From positions 1 through 64,000 of the forward strand of contig JAJEKB010021669.1 of assembly GCA_022393335.1 (NCBI GenBank): DNA of 64,000 nt, given 5' to 3'. Position 1 is the stretch's first letter. Each line of letters opens with the position of its first letter. The notes below the pieces were generated by a model. It was not told where the DNA came from, ran no database searches, and saw only the letters and a list, made by a program, of their open reading frames with translations. The DNA is from Macrotrachela quadricornifera (lineage: Eukaryota; Rotifera; Eurotatoria; Philodinida; Philodinidae). The position numbers and the translations under genes are program-made. Positions 46,394 to 56,655 of this stretch are shown here, piece after piece.

Positions 46394-47896
46394 ATGTCTG
46401 ATCCAAATGAACAAGTAATTTAAATTTGATTTGAAACTTTTGAAACAAAAGATTATTACAAAACTTTATTTCTTTCATTATAGTTTGGAAAAGAAATGAA
46501 TCGATTTGATGACATTTTTCATACTTATGGTGATGATAGAGATACAAAAGAAGATGTTAACATTGATTTTGATCAATTTTTTACTGAATTTTACGATGAT
46601 AATGAAGATAGTGAAGTGCAAATTGATTCAAACAAAGCTAATGAAACGATTGTTATTGATTTAACTAGTCAAGAAGTAGCACAAGAGCAACAATTATCAC
46701 AAAAATTTAGTCAATTATCAGCTTCTAATGAAGTTAGTGAACCAAAAAAGAAACGATCACCACTGACACCGACGACACCATCAATAGAAACAATCAAAAA
46801 ATTCAAAAGTGAAATGCAAGAACAACAAGTTTCAAGAAATACTGAAATGCCTGAATACTTATCAAATACAAATACAGCTTTTGGAGAAATGATTGATCCA
46901 TTACTTAATGAAACGGCTAATATCGTTACTATGGAATATTTACGAGAGATTGCTCTTTACGAACATAAATTGAAATTAATCGATTTAAATACATCACTTT
47001 ATACAACATTTTTACGTTCAGGTACAGGACAATTAGGTACAGATGAACAAGAACATGGTTTACAAATCGCATTAACACGACCAAATCTTTCCATTTGGCC
47101 CAAAGAACTTAAATTGATTATGCTTGCTGATCCTAAAGTTGGAATTAAAGAAGAAGAAATTAATTATGATACATATTTAAATTATGTTAATAAAAAGCTT
47201 CGTGAATTTCGTGGAGAAAGTATTTATTATAAAAGTCAATTGAAAAGAATAAAAGATCGATTAAATAATAGTTATACAAAAGAAATAGAAGAAGCAATTA
47301 AAGCTTTTGTTGAAGAAAATGGAGTAATATTACAACATATAACAAATGAAACTAAAATTAGTATTATTAAATATGATTATATGGATCGATTATTAGAAAT
47401 AGAATTTCATCAAGAAAGACCATATAAAGAACAGATTAAAATATTTAAAGATTTAAGTAAAATTAAATTCGATAAAGAAGTATCAAAAATGGAAGTTGCA
47501 TTATTAAAACAACGTTTGTTTAATCATTATCTACCTGATACGATTAATTCATTACAAATACCTTTAAAAATACCAATAAATGAAATTAAAAATGATCGTA
47601 CTCGTATACGTTTAATATCTCAATATGAACAATTTATGCAACGTACCAAATCTGATCTAATGGCTATTTATATTCGAACAGCAGAAATAAAAATGGAAGA
47701 ATATGAAGAAAAATTTGAAATCGAATTTAAACTATTCAATCAATATCAACGTACTGGTCCATCAGATGAAAAATTAACTGAAACAATGTATAATATTTTG
47801 AAACGACGTTTTAACAATATTGATAAACGTCTTGAAAAGCTTTACAATTTAAAAGTTCATTTTTTCGTCAAGGCTCCGACGGTTATCAAGAATTAA
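46394..47896 (+). CDS. Athena ORF1, coiled-coil protein preceding the non-catalytic RT (unit 2)
   Basis: Exon 1 (46394-46414, MSDPNEQ) joins exon 2 (46484-47896) across a GT-AG intron. A splice acceptor at 46340-46341 precedes the ATG. The acidic N-terminus is followed by a Lys/Arg linker (PKKKRSP) and a long coiled-coil region from about residue 150. It aligns with 31899-33045 (FLRSGTG, SIWPKELK). Near the end HFFVKAP overlaps a TTTTTTC heptamer at 47860-47866. The stop at 47894-47896 lies within the loop of a 12-bp stem, and the -1 frame leads into the RT. Confidence 0.7.
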
Positions 47897-47916
47897 AGAA
47901 TATGAACCGTCGGAGC
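47860..47916 (+). promoter_or_regulatory. Predicted -1 ribosomal frameshift signal (ORF1/RT, non-catalytic module)
   Basis: The heptamer T TTT TTC is in register with ORF1 codons (CAT TTT TTC). A 6-base spacer (47867-47872) leads to a 12-bp perfect stem: GCTCCGACGGTT (47873-47884) with AACCGTCGGAGC (47905-47916), loop 20 bases. After a -1 shift the frame reads RQGSDGYQELKNMNRRSN and stays open into the RT. The second module has the same arrangement at 53182-53232. Confidence 0.75.
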
Positions 47917-49774
47917 AATTTCAATCAGATAAATGTAGGTTCTTCACCAATTATATTTCAAGATACAATTCATCATCTTACATATGAACAAATAAAATAT
48001 CTTAATCGTGGTCCAACTTATGTTAGTCCATGTCAAATGCATATTTTATCTGATTCTTTATCATATAACCAGATTCTTTTGAAACAAATAGCACCATTTC
48101 AACAACAATTAACGAAAATTTTTACTAAATATTCCATCAATTCATTACAACGATACAATTTTGAACAAATCCTTCAAGATCTATTTATTCAATCATTTTC
48201 TGTACCTATACCATCTATACTTGTAAAACGTGTTAATTATGAAAAACAATTAATTCAATCTATTCAATATCAATTGAAAAAAGATCGATTAATTTTACGA
48301 CGTACAGCTGATACAAATAATACTTATTATCTTGGTCATTTCGATCAATTTAATCAAATGGCTAATGAATATATGGAAAATGCAAATTACTTAGAAATTA
48401 TCGGTATTATTGATGAATTTAATTCAAAACAACAACAATTAATAGAAATTATTAAATCAATTGATTTAGAATTAAAAGCATTACAAGAAAAACATATAAT
48501 TTCTGTGGATTATTTGAATAAACTACAAATTAAGAAAAGAAGTTATATTAAATTACCATATCTTTATTTTTTACCACACTCAGATGATACTGGTTCTGTA
48601 ATACTTCGACCAAGATTGTCGTCATATACAAATTGTCCAATACAAAAATTAGCCAGTTTTCTTGAACAACTTCTTCGACCATTATATGAAAAGTTTTCTC
48701 AATCAACAACATTTCTAAATGGTTCTGATTTTATACTAAAACTACAATATTATTGTTTACAAGAGTCTTTTTCAGAAAAAAACAAATTTTATTACATATC
48801 AAATTCATAATTTATATACTCGAATATCACATAGTGATATTCTTACAGCATTAAATCGATTTTTAGTTCATCAAGCTACAAATGGTCTTGTACAAGGATT
48901 AACAATTAATGCTATTAAAGAATTAACAGCATTGGTTTTACGTAATAATACTTTTACTTATAATGAAATAGTCTATCGATTTATTAAAGGAAGTCCATTA
49001 AATTTATCATTAAATAGATTATTAGGTAATATTTATTTACAATATTGGCAAATGCCTTTTGTTATACAAGTACGTGCTAATCATGAATTCTATGGTCGAT
49101 ATCATGATATAGGTATTATGACATGGCATACAACAGCTATGGAAAAATTTCAAATAATAATCAATGAACTTAATCGACAACATCCAGACATACAACTTAC
49201 AATATCAGTTGGTTCTAAAGTACATTTTTTAAATGCTTATATTGAAAATCAAAATGGTTTCTTATTTACTCGTGTATATCATGATTTAAAGACACAACGA
49301 TATCTATTACCATATATTCCTGATCATCCACGAATAGGTCATCGACAATGGTTTTATTTTTCTCTTATACGTGCTGGTTTATATTGTCTATCATTTGAAG
49401 ATTTTCAAGATGAACGTATTCGAATTGAATTAACATTTCTTGCTAATGGTTATTCATTTGATTTTATTCAATATCATTTTCAACAATTTTTAAAACGGTT
49501 CAAACCTTCTCAAGAACAACAACAACACCCATTCAATCTTAATCGATTTACTTATCGTTCACTTCGAGAACAATTATTTCGTCATTTTCATCAACAAAAA
49601 CAGGATACAAAAGAGCAACAAGAATTAGAAAATAAACATAAAATAATTGAATTATATTATTTATTTGATTGGGGTTTGAGATGTGAATTTAATGAAAAAT
49701 TTCATCAACTTTGGTCTGCACTGGTCCGTGAAGAACCAATATTAAAAAAATATGAATTAAAAAATTATTCTTAA
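47867..49774 (+). CDS. Athena-type RT homologue without catalytic aspartates (unit 2)
   Basis: The frame is open from the -1 site; an internal ATG is at 47902. It has GPTYVSPCQMHI, LPYLYFLPHSD, then motif A as TYQIHNLYTRI, motif B as FIKGSPLNLSLN and motif C as RYHDIGIMTWH. The motif A and C aspartates are replaced. After it come FLNAYIENQNG, FTRVYHD and YLLPYIPDHP. A run of seven A (48776-48782), one more than expected, shifts the frame just before motif A; it could be a real mutation or a sequence error. Unlike the 33-35 kb homologue this copy has no introns, as if derived from a spliced RNA. Confidence 0.7.
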
Positions 49775-50242
49775 TACCAAGCATTGTTATTCATCAAATA
49801 CTCTTTTAGCTCTATACAAATCAAACTTATAATGTAGGAAAAAATTATTTTATTTTCTCTTCTAATATGTGCTAATTTAGATCGTTTCCATGGCTTATTC
49901 ACAATCTATTTGAAATAATAATTATTCAAGCAATTTCATTTTTTTTGTTGCTTATATTTCGCATTGTTTTTTTTACTCATATTATAATCAATTTTATCTA
50001 TCAGTCTATCTTTTCGTATGCAATAAAATATATATATCTATATATAATGTTAAGCATCCATTTTAATTTACTTTTATTTCTATTGTAGATAAATCAATTG
50101 TCGATAACAATACAAGTAAAACAGATCGTCTAGTTCTTCTATAGTATGTTCTACATCTCATAATTATTTTAAATAAATTTTAGATAAATAAAAAACAATC
50201 TACTAATCACAGATTATAAATTATTTTCAAACGATTGTCTAT
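49775..50242. other. Spacer between Terminon ORFs
   Basis: AT-rich, with a candidate splice acceptor TTCTATTGTAG|AT at 50087-50088 upstream of the next ORF. Nothing else is recognised. Confidence 0.5.
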
Positions 50243-51145
50243 ATGGATATAAATTCATTAATGTTTCTTATAATTTTCGTTTGTTTATTATTACTCTTAC
50301 TATTAAATTTTTATTTGCAAAATAGCATCAAACTAATTATTAAAATGTTAAATAAAGATTGTTTCAAACTTAAGAATTTCAAAAGCAACAAAAATGAAAT
50401 GAAATTATCGGATTTTGTACCAATGAAACCGTATGAAGTTTATTATATTAATGAAACTACATCAGGAAATACAATTCAGAAATTAATAAGAATAGCTGAG
50501 AGAACATGTACAGTGACATTATTTCCATATGATCATGAGAAGATTAATACACATTTTCTTCAAATAGAACTGATACAAGACAAAAAATCAATTATAATCA
50601 ATATTGTTTTTTTTCTTGGATACAATTTTGTCTTACCAGAAATAGATGATTTATTATCGACTATTTTTCATCCATCAAAGTCTATTGAAATTTGGGGAAA
50701 ACCAGATAGATTTAGTTTTGATCATTGTATCAATTTAATATATACACCTCATAATATGCGAAATTGTCATTTTGTTAATATACAAGATCTTTTCAAAATA
50801 TGGTACAATAATACTTTTCAACATAAGGAAGATTGTGGTCAACTACTTGATTATAACCAGATAGACGGCCCATTATGTACATGTTCATATCGGCCATTAA
50901 AATTTTCTAGTGATAAATGGTCTCTTAAAGATGCTATAGCATATACATTTCAAGAAAATCTTGATCAAACCAATTTTCATTCACATGACTGTCAAGCAGT
51001 TACAAAATGTGCAACTATGATTAAAGAAAAATGGGATCATAAACAAATTCAAGATTATATTAAAAATAATCATAAGATACAAAAGGTAATATCTAATTTT
51101 CTTTGCATAGTTTTAATATTAAATTGTTTATTTCATTTAGAATAA
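50243..51145 (+). CDS. Membrane-anchored ORF resembling a DEDDy 3' exonuclease, degenerate
   Basis: This is 300 codons. Residues 5-27 form a hydrophobic segment (LMFLIIFVCLLLLLLLNF), an N-terminal membrane anchor. The following domain has alternating strands (LQIELI, IIINIVFF), IEIWGKPDRFSF, NIQDLFKIWYN, paired cysteines (CGQLL, CTCSYR) and SLKDAIAYTFQENLDQ. The last resembles the third motif region of DEDD-type exonuclease ORFs described from Terminons. The first DxE motif is not evident, so activity is doubtful. A possible splice donor after IQK (GTAATA, near 51086) could remove the final residues. The family call is tentative; the alternative is an unrelated membrane ORF. Confidence 0.4.
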   Translation: MDINSLMFLIIFVCLLLLLLLNFYLQNSIKLIIKMLNKDCFKLKNFKSNKNEMKLSDFVPMKPYEVYYINETTSGNTIQKLIRIAERTCTVTLFPYDHEKINTHFLQIELIQDKKSIIINIVFFLGYNFVLPEIDDLLSTIFHPSKSIEIWGKPDRFSFDHCINLIYTPHNMRNCHFVNIQDLFKIWYNNTFQHKEDCGQLLDYNQIDGPLCTCSYRPLKFSSDKWSLKDAIAYTFQENLDQTNFHSHDCQAVTKCATMIKEKWDHKQIQDYIKNNHKIQKVISNFLCIVLILNCLFHLE

Positions 51146-51550
51146 ATGAATAACAATACATCATAATGACCCATTAGACATAAACTAATACATTTCGTTA
51201 GTTTTTTTTAAAGAATGAAAATACATTTGTATTCTACAAATTGCTTTTGTTTTTGTCAGTTATAAATGTATGTTACTCTTATCTGTTCTAAAGCTTCTTT
51301 GCCGTTTATATTGTTTTTCATTACATGGGAAAAACTCTTTTAACTCATAATTAATTTAAACCTCTTCTGTTTTAGATATCTGTGTAACTATCTCTGAAGA
51401 GTACTATCTTATCAAAGAAACGACACGCGTCGACAAAATCAAAAACTGTACATTTATATTCAATATTTTTGAAAGTATTTTATTAAAAATTATAAATTGA
51501 TAGATCTATTTTTCCAATGTATTGTAGATATTTGGATTATTTCATATAAA
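51146..51550. other. Spacer and 5' leader of the catalytic RT module
   Basis: AT-rich. A splice acceptor ATGTATTGTAG|AT at 51526-51527 lies 23 bases before the ATG of the following ORF1. No other feature is seen. Confidence 0.45.
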
Positions 51551-53242
51551 ATGTCCAATGATAGCCAATCTCGTCGACGCAAAGAATATTTTCAAGATCA
51601 TTGGGATGAGACTATTGTCTCTATTGAAGAAATGAGAAGTCAACCTGAACTACGTGCTCCACAGCAACAACAAAAACAACAATCAGAACTATCGAAAAAG
51701 AAAAAATCTCGTGGTAATCGTAAACTACAACGGTTTAGAACAAAACTCAAGAAACAAGGATTAGATAATAAAGCAATTGGTACAATAATGAATACTTCTA
51801 ATCATCCATCTTACCATACTCATGAGCGAGGTAAAGAGAAGAAATCTGTAGAGCCTAATACACTTGTACAAGATGTTACTGAAGTATGTAATCAAATAAA
51901 GTAATTCTATGCGAAAAATATACACAAAAAGTAAATATTATATATGTTCTTAGATGCCACAAAAGAGACAAGAAATTACGAAAATGAAAAAAGATAAACG
52001 TAAACGAGAGCCAAGACCGGCAAGTATCACAACATCAGCCAGTCATATTACAATTGCTCAACCATTAACAAAACGACAACGTTCGACTACAATCCAAGAT
52101 TTGGTAAAATTCAAAGATATAGATGAATTAAAATCAGATAAAATACCAAAATATTTAACTATACCTGATCATATCTTCAAAAATATGTTAAAAACTACAT
52201 TAGAAGGCACAGAAAATATCATTCAATCATTAGGTACACCTGAAAAATTAGAATACACTCGTATTTATACTCAATTAATTAATAATTTATTCTATCTTAA
52301 ATTAAAACAAGAATTTTGGAATTACTACAATACAGTAGCTATTGCCGAAAGACTTTGGTCTTCACCAATATCTAAACAAATGATTAAAGAAAATCATTTA
52401 CATCGCTTACAATTTATGACTCAAGATGTATTAGAAACACATCAAAAAGCAATTGTTGAACAGATACATCAAACAGAAAATAAGTTAATTAAACATAAAC
52501 AACAAGCAAGCAATCAATCAATAGATATTGACCGATTATCAACTGTAATTCCAGCTTTTGTACGAAAACGTCAACATAAATTAGTTCAAGATTTTCAAAG
52601 GAAAAAAATACTATTACAATTAGATGCTAATGAATATCGTTTAGTTCAAAATTTCTATGATTTAAATCCATCTGAAGAACAAGTTTGATTTTTTTTTTGT
52701 AATAAATAAAATCTATTATTGATTAATCAAATTATATTTAGATTCGTTCGGCTAAATTGATCTGGCAAGCTACAAATGATAAGCAAAAAGCTGAAGAACA
52801 TGTAAGTATATTGAAACAACGAATTTATATAAAAAGATTACCTTCATCATATAATTTACTTGATCATTCTATTGATAATATTGAACAAATGCTTTCACAA
52901 CAACCAATACTTGATCCAAATAAGCATACAACATTACTAGAAGAACGTTCAAAATTAATTGCTAAATATAAATTCGATTTGATGACATTAAGTATTCGTA
53001 CAACCGAAGAAATAGTTCGTCGTCATGTGGAAATTATTACAGATGAGAAGAAAAAATTAATCGATACTACTCATGGACAAGTTCCATTACCAAAACCACT
53101 GATTACACTCTTAGATGCTATTGCCGCACGTCAATCAAATATTATTAAACGTACTCAAATTATAGCACAACAAAAAATTACTTTTTTCGACGACGCTCCG
53201 ATGGTTATAGAAAAGGCTGGTACCATCGGAGCACCAGTTTAA
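51551..53242 (+). CDS. Athena ORF1, coiled-coil protein preceding the catalytic RT (unit 2)
   Basis: Exons are 51551-51883, 51954-52682 and 52742-53242, all GT-AG. The N-terminus is Gln-rich, followed by a strongly basic SKKKKSRGNRKLQRFRTKLK and MPQKRQ...KKDKRKREP segments that suggest nucleic acid binding or nuclear import. A long coiled-coil region runs to the end. It is homologous to 35621-37207 with matching intron positions. It terminates GTIGAPV-stop, but a TTTTTTC heptamer with a stem-loop 6 bases downstream would send a fraction of ribosomes into the RT frame. Confidence 0.75.
53182..53232 (+). promoter_or_regulatory. Predicted -1 ribosomal frameshift signal (ORF1/RT, catalytic module)
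   Basis: T TTT TTC (53182-53188) is in register with ACT TTT TTC of ORF1, followed by a 6-base spacer and an 11-bp stem: GCTCCGATGGT (53195-53205) with ACCATCGGAGC (53222-53232), loop 16 bases. Compared with 47873-47916 one base pair changes from C-G to T-A, preserving pairing. The -1 frame is open from here to the RT, whose first ATG (53449) lies downstream of the conserved GPKYIPVCQ motif, so ATG initiation would lose it. Confidence 0.8.
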
Positions 53243-55298
53243 AAACAATCAGCCATATTCTTCCATCATCACCTATCATTGAAGTAGCTTCGTCTCTTTC
53301 ATCTAGACAATTAGCTTTTCTAGCTAATGGTCCTAAATATATACCAGTATGTCAAAGTCGATTCTCACATTTACCAATCGATACTATCATTAAACAAGAA
53401 CACCAAAAACTTGTAGAATATTTTAAGAGTGGTCTCAATGACAATTGTATGTCAGCTAGTGATCAACGAGCTAATGAATTCTTCAATTCTATAGAAAGTA
53501 TTCTACGTCAATTGTACACAACACCATTACCATATAGATTAATGGCTCGTGCTCGATACGATCACCAAATGGTAAAAAGTATTCAACGTATAATAAAAAA
53601 CCAAAAGATTATTATACGGAAAACCGATACGAGTAAAGTATTCCATTTGGCAAATATTCAAAGTTATCAAGAAAAGTCTTTTGAATATATGCAAAAGACA
53701 AAGGCTTACAAAGAATTAGAAAATAATATAAATCCGTGTACAAATCATTTTCATCAAGTCTTAACCTTAATTGGTCCATTATTTAAAACAAAGGCTATTA
53801 ATTTAAATTTCTGGAAACAATACATGTATCCAAATGTCAAAACAATTGAACTAGCTCATCTTTACTTTATACCAAAGCCACATAAAGTAAATATATGAGA
53901 TATAGATCAAAAATTATTATAATTTATTATTATTCTTAGATTGGCACTCCCTTAAGACCGATTGTTTCATCGATACGAGCATCAGCAACAGGTATTTCAC
54001 ATTTTTTAGATCAAGTTCTACGTCCTATATTTGATCGTGCAGCTAGACAAACAGCTTTTATTAATGATATTCATTTTGTTCGTCGATTGGAATTTTATCG
54101 AGATCTAGGTCGTCTATCATCTGATACTATATTTATTACATTTGATGTAGCTGATCTTTATACAATGATACCACGAGATGGAGCTTTACAAGTTTTACAT
54201 GAATTCCTATGTAAATATGCAAAACAAGGTAAAATTCATGGAATGACTGTTGATACTCTTATGAAAATGGCTCGTCTTGTTTTGGATACAAATTGTTTTT
54301 TCTTTGAAAATAAATATTATCAACAAATTCGTGGTGGAGCAATGGGATCACCATTCACTATGACATTGGCTAATATCTATATGTTGAAATGGGAACAAAC
54401 ATTAATTGAACATCAAAAGTTTCATAATGAACTCTATGGACGGTAAATGTAACCCTTCTATTCTTTCGTTGAATACTTGTATTCCTTACTTTTTCAATTT
54501 AGATATATCGATGATGTTTTTATGACAACAAATTTGCCTCTCGATCAAATTAATGAATTGTTGGATAAAGAAAATGCTAAAGATGAAAATATTCGGATTA
54601 GTCGAACAATTGGATCCAGTATAGAATTTCTAGATGTATTCGTACATAATAATCAAGGACAATTGAAAACTACAGTATTTCATAAACCAGCAGCAGAACC
54701 ATATATTGTACCATTTTTATCTGATCATCCACGTCATATTCATCGTAATACTATAAAAGGTGCTCTAATTCGAGCAGTACGTCTTTGTTCAAATATCGAA
54801 GATTTCGACAAAGAACGATTGAACATTGAACTAACATTATTATTGAATGGTTATCCACCAAGATTTGTTTCATATCATTTCAAAAAATTCTTTCAACAAA
54901 ATAACGTTATATCACTAATGGAACAATTGGATATAAGTGTCTACAAAGATCTCCATCAAAATTTAATTGCTCTACCAACAAGACGAGAAAGAGAACAGGA
55001 ACAACGAAACTTGATGTCTTATCCAAATCAACATCTATTAAGTAAAGTGCAACAACAACGAGAAGATTGTAATAAAAAGGAAATTCGTGTTTATTCTACT
55101 TTTGAAAGTGGTCCAATGTCAGGTTTTAAGCGCAAATTACATCAGTTATGGAAGAAATACTATATCTATCCAGGTTCACCAATGAGTAATGTTACATTGA
55201 AATTTGGTATATGTACTAATAAGACTCTCAATCATTTGCTCGTCAACAAAAAACCACCAAAATCCAAGCTATTCAATATTGGAACTGTTTTGAAATAG
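53189..55298 (+). CDS. Athena (Penelope-like) reverse transcriptase, intact catalytic motifs
   Basis: Exons in the -1 frame: 53189-53886, 53940-54442 and 54503-55298. The N-terminal GPKYIPVCQ signature is followed by AHLYFIPKPHK, TPLRPIVSSIR, FITFDVADLYTMIP (motif A), RGGAMGSPFTMTLANIY (motif B), RYIDDVFMTTN (motif C), EFLDVFVHNNQG and KPAAEPYIVPFLSDHP. A thumb-like LNIELTLLLNGYPPRF and a basic C-terminus end the protein. No stops or shifts interrupt it, and the intron before YIDD is at the position shared by all Athena copies here. It should reverse-transcribe Terminon RNA from telomeric 3' ends (family knowledge). No GIY-YIG domain is fused to it. Confidence 0.9.
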
Positions 55299-55572
55299 AC
55301 ATACGTGACGTCATAAAAAGAATATAGTTATGTTGAAGAATATTTAAATGAGCGAAAGCTTTCTCAACCTTCTATGCATCATCTATTATACGTAAAGATT
55401 AATCTCTCTCTCTCTTACTGTTTTTAACTATTACTGAATTCACAAATATCAAAATATAGAACTCCTCAAAATTCTAGTGTATCATATTGAAATCTATGTG
55501 CCTCTCTTTTATTTTAGATCTTCATATTATTTTTTTTTACAATACATCTTATCACATTCAGTTTTACAAGAC

Positions 55573-56655
55573 ATGGCTTCATCGTCTTCCAATGGATTAT
55601 CGTCGATGACAACAACAGCAGAAACATTTTCCGATCAGGTTCAGGCTGTTTTTAACGAAAAGGATCATCAAAGACAAATACTAAATAAACATTCTATGTG
55701 CATAGATGACGAGTTGCTCTTTCGTTTACATCAAGCTGATCTCCTAGATAAAATAACAGACATACTGGAAGTGAAAGATCGTCAGAAGAAAGAATTAGCA
55801 AGAGTTAATCGTCAAAAACGTTCTCATGACGATATGAACGATAATGTGTACCACAAAAACGATTCTGTTCAAGAGACCGAGCTAATTAAAAAGAAACGTT
55901 ACTCGATTAATATAAATGTTGCTCATACTTCAACTCAAACAGAATGGCCGTTACCAAAGATTTTACCGTGTTCACTATCATCTGGTGCTACTCCATTGTC
56001 ATCTGATATCGCTACATTGTCAATGACAACGACAATAGTATCACAAACTGAGGATGTATATGCTGCAGCTAAGAAGCAACATTATCAAGCAATACTATTG
56101 TCTATGCATCACATAGATTTCAGTAAAAGCTACTTCTCGTTCTTTGAACAGCATAACTTACTAGATCCTCTGGTTAAAATAGTAGAGAATCTATATGAAA
56201 CCAGAGATCTGTCATTCTATCGAACGTGGCAAAAAAAACATTTGTTTCGATCCTTGGCATTACAAGGAAGGTATGATATTTGCCAAACAGAACAAGAAGA
56301 AGCAGAAGAAAATAGAGGAGACAATGGTGACGACAACAATGGTCACAGCGACGACAACGAAGAAAGTGTCGACGGCAATGAAGGCGAAGGTGACGCCGGC
56401 AACAATGGCATAATTTCTAACGACAATGAGGGTGACGACGACGACGATGATGATGATGCTAGCGTGGAAGAAGATTACCTATACGATACACCATCTGAAG
56501 ATGAAGACGACGAAGAAGACCACAACGAACAGAATGAGCGTAATACAATAGAAAAGGAATTCAAAGAACAAAATCCCCTTTATATTAACGCCTCCACACA
56601 AACAGAAGGTGATTTGAGCCTTAATAATATTGTTTTAGAAACGAATCAATCGTAA
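55573..56655 (+). CDS. Acidic Terminon protein with TQT motifs (copy b)
   Basis: MASSSSNGLSS starts 56 bases after a splice acceptor (TTTTATTTTAG|AT, 55516-55517). An upstream in-frame extension to 55477 is unlikely because it crosses that acceptor. Segments in the order of copy a: MCIDDELLFRLHQADLLDKITDIL, KRSHDD, TSTQTE, YQAILLSMHHIDFSKSYFSFFEQHNLLDPL, a very acidic tract of about 90 residues with DDDDDDD runs, and ASTQTE at the C-terminus. About 360 residues. It is a putative structural protein; the paired LC8-type TQT motifs may dimerise it through dynein light chain, which is inference. Confidence 0.6.
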   Translation: MASSSSNGLSSMTTTAETFSDQVQAVFNEKDHQRQILNKHSMCIDDELLFRLHQADLLDKITDILEVKDRQKKELARVNRQKRSHDDMNDNVYHKNDSVQETELIKKKRYSININVAHTSTQTEWPLPKILPCSLSSGATPLSSDIATLSMTTTIVSQTEDVYAAAKKQHYQAILLSMHHIDFSKSYFSFFEQHNLLDPLVKIVENLYETRDLSFYRTWQKKHLFRSLALQGRYDICQTEQEEAEENRGDNGDDNNGHSDDNEESVDGNEGEGDAGNNGIISNDNEGDDDDDDDDASVEEDYLYDTPSEDEDDEEDHNEQNERNTIEKEFKEQNPLYINASTQTEGDLSLNNIVLETNQS

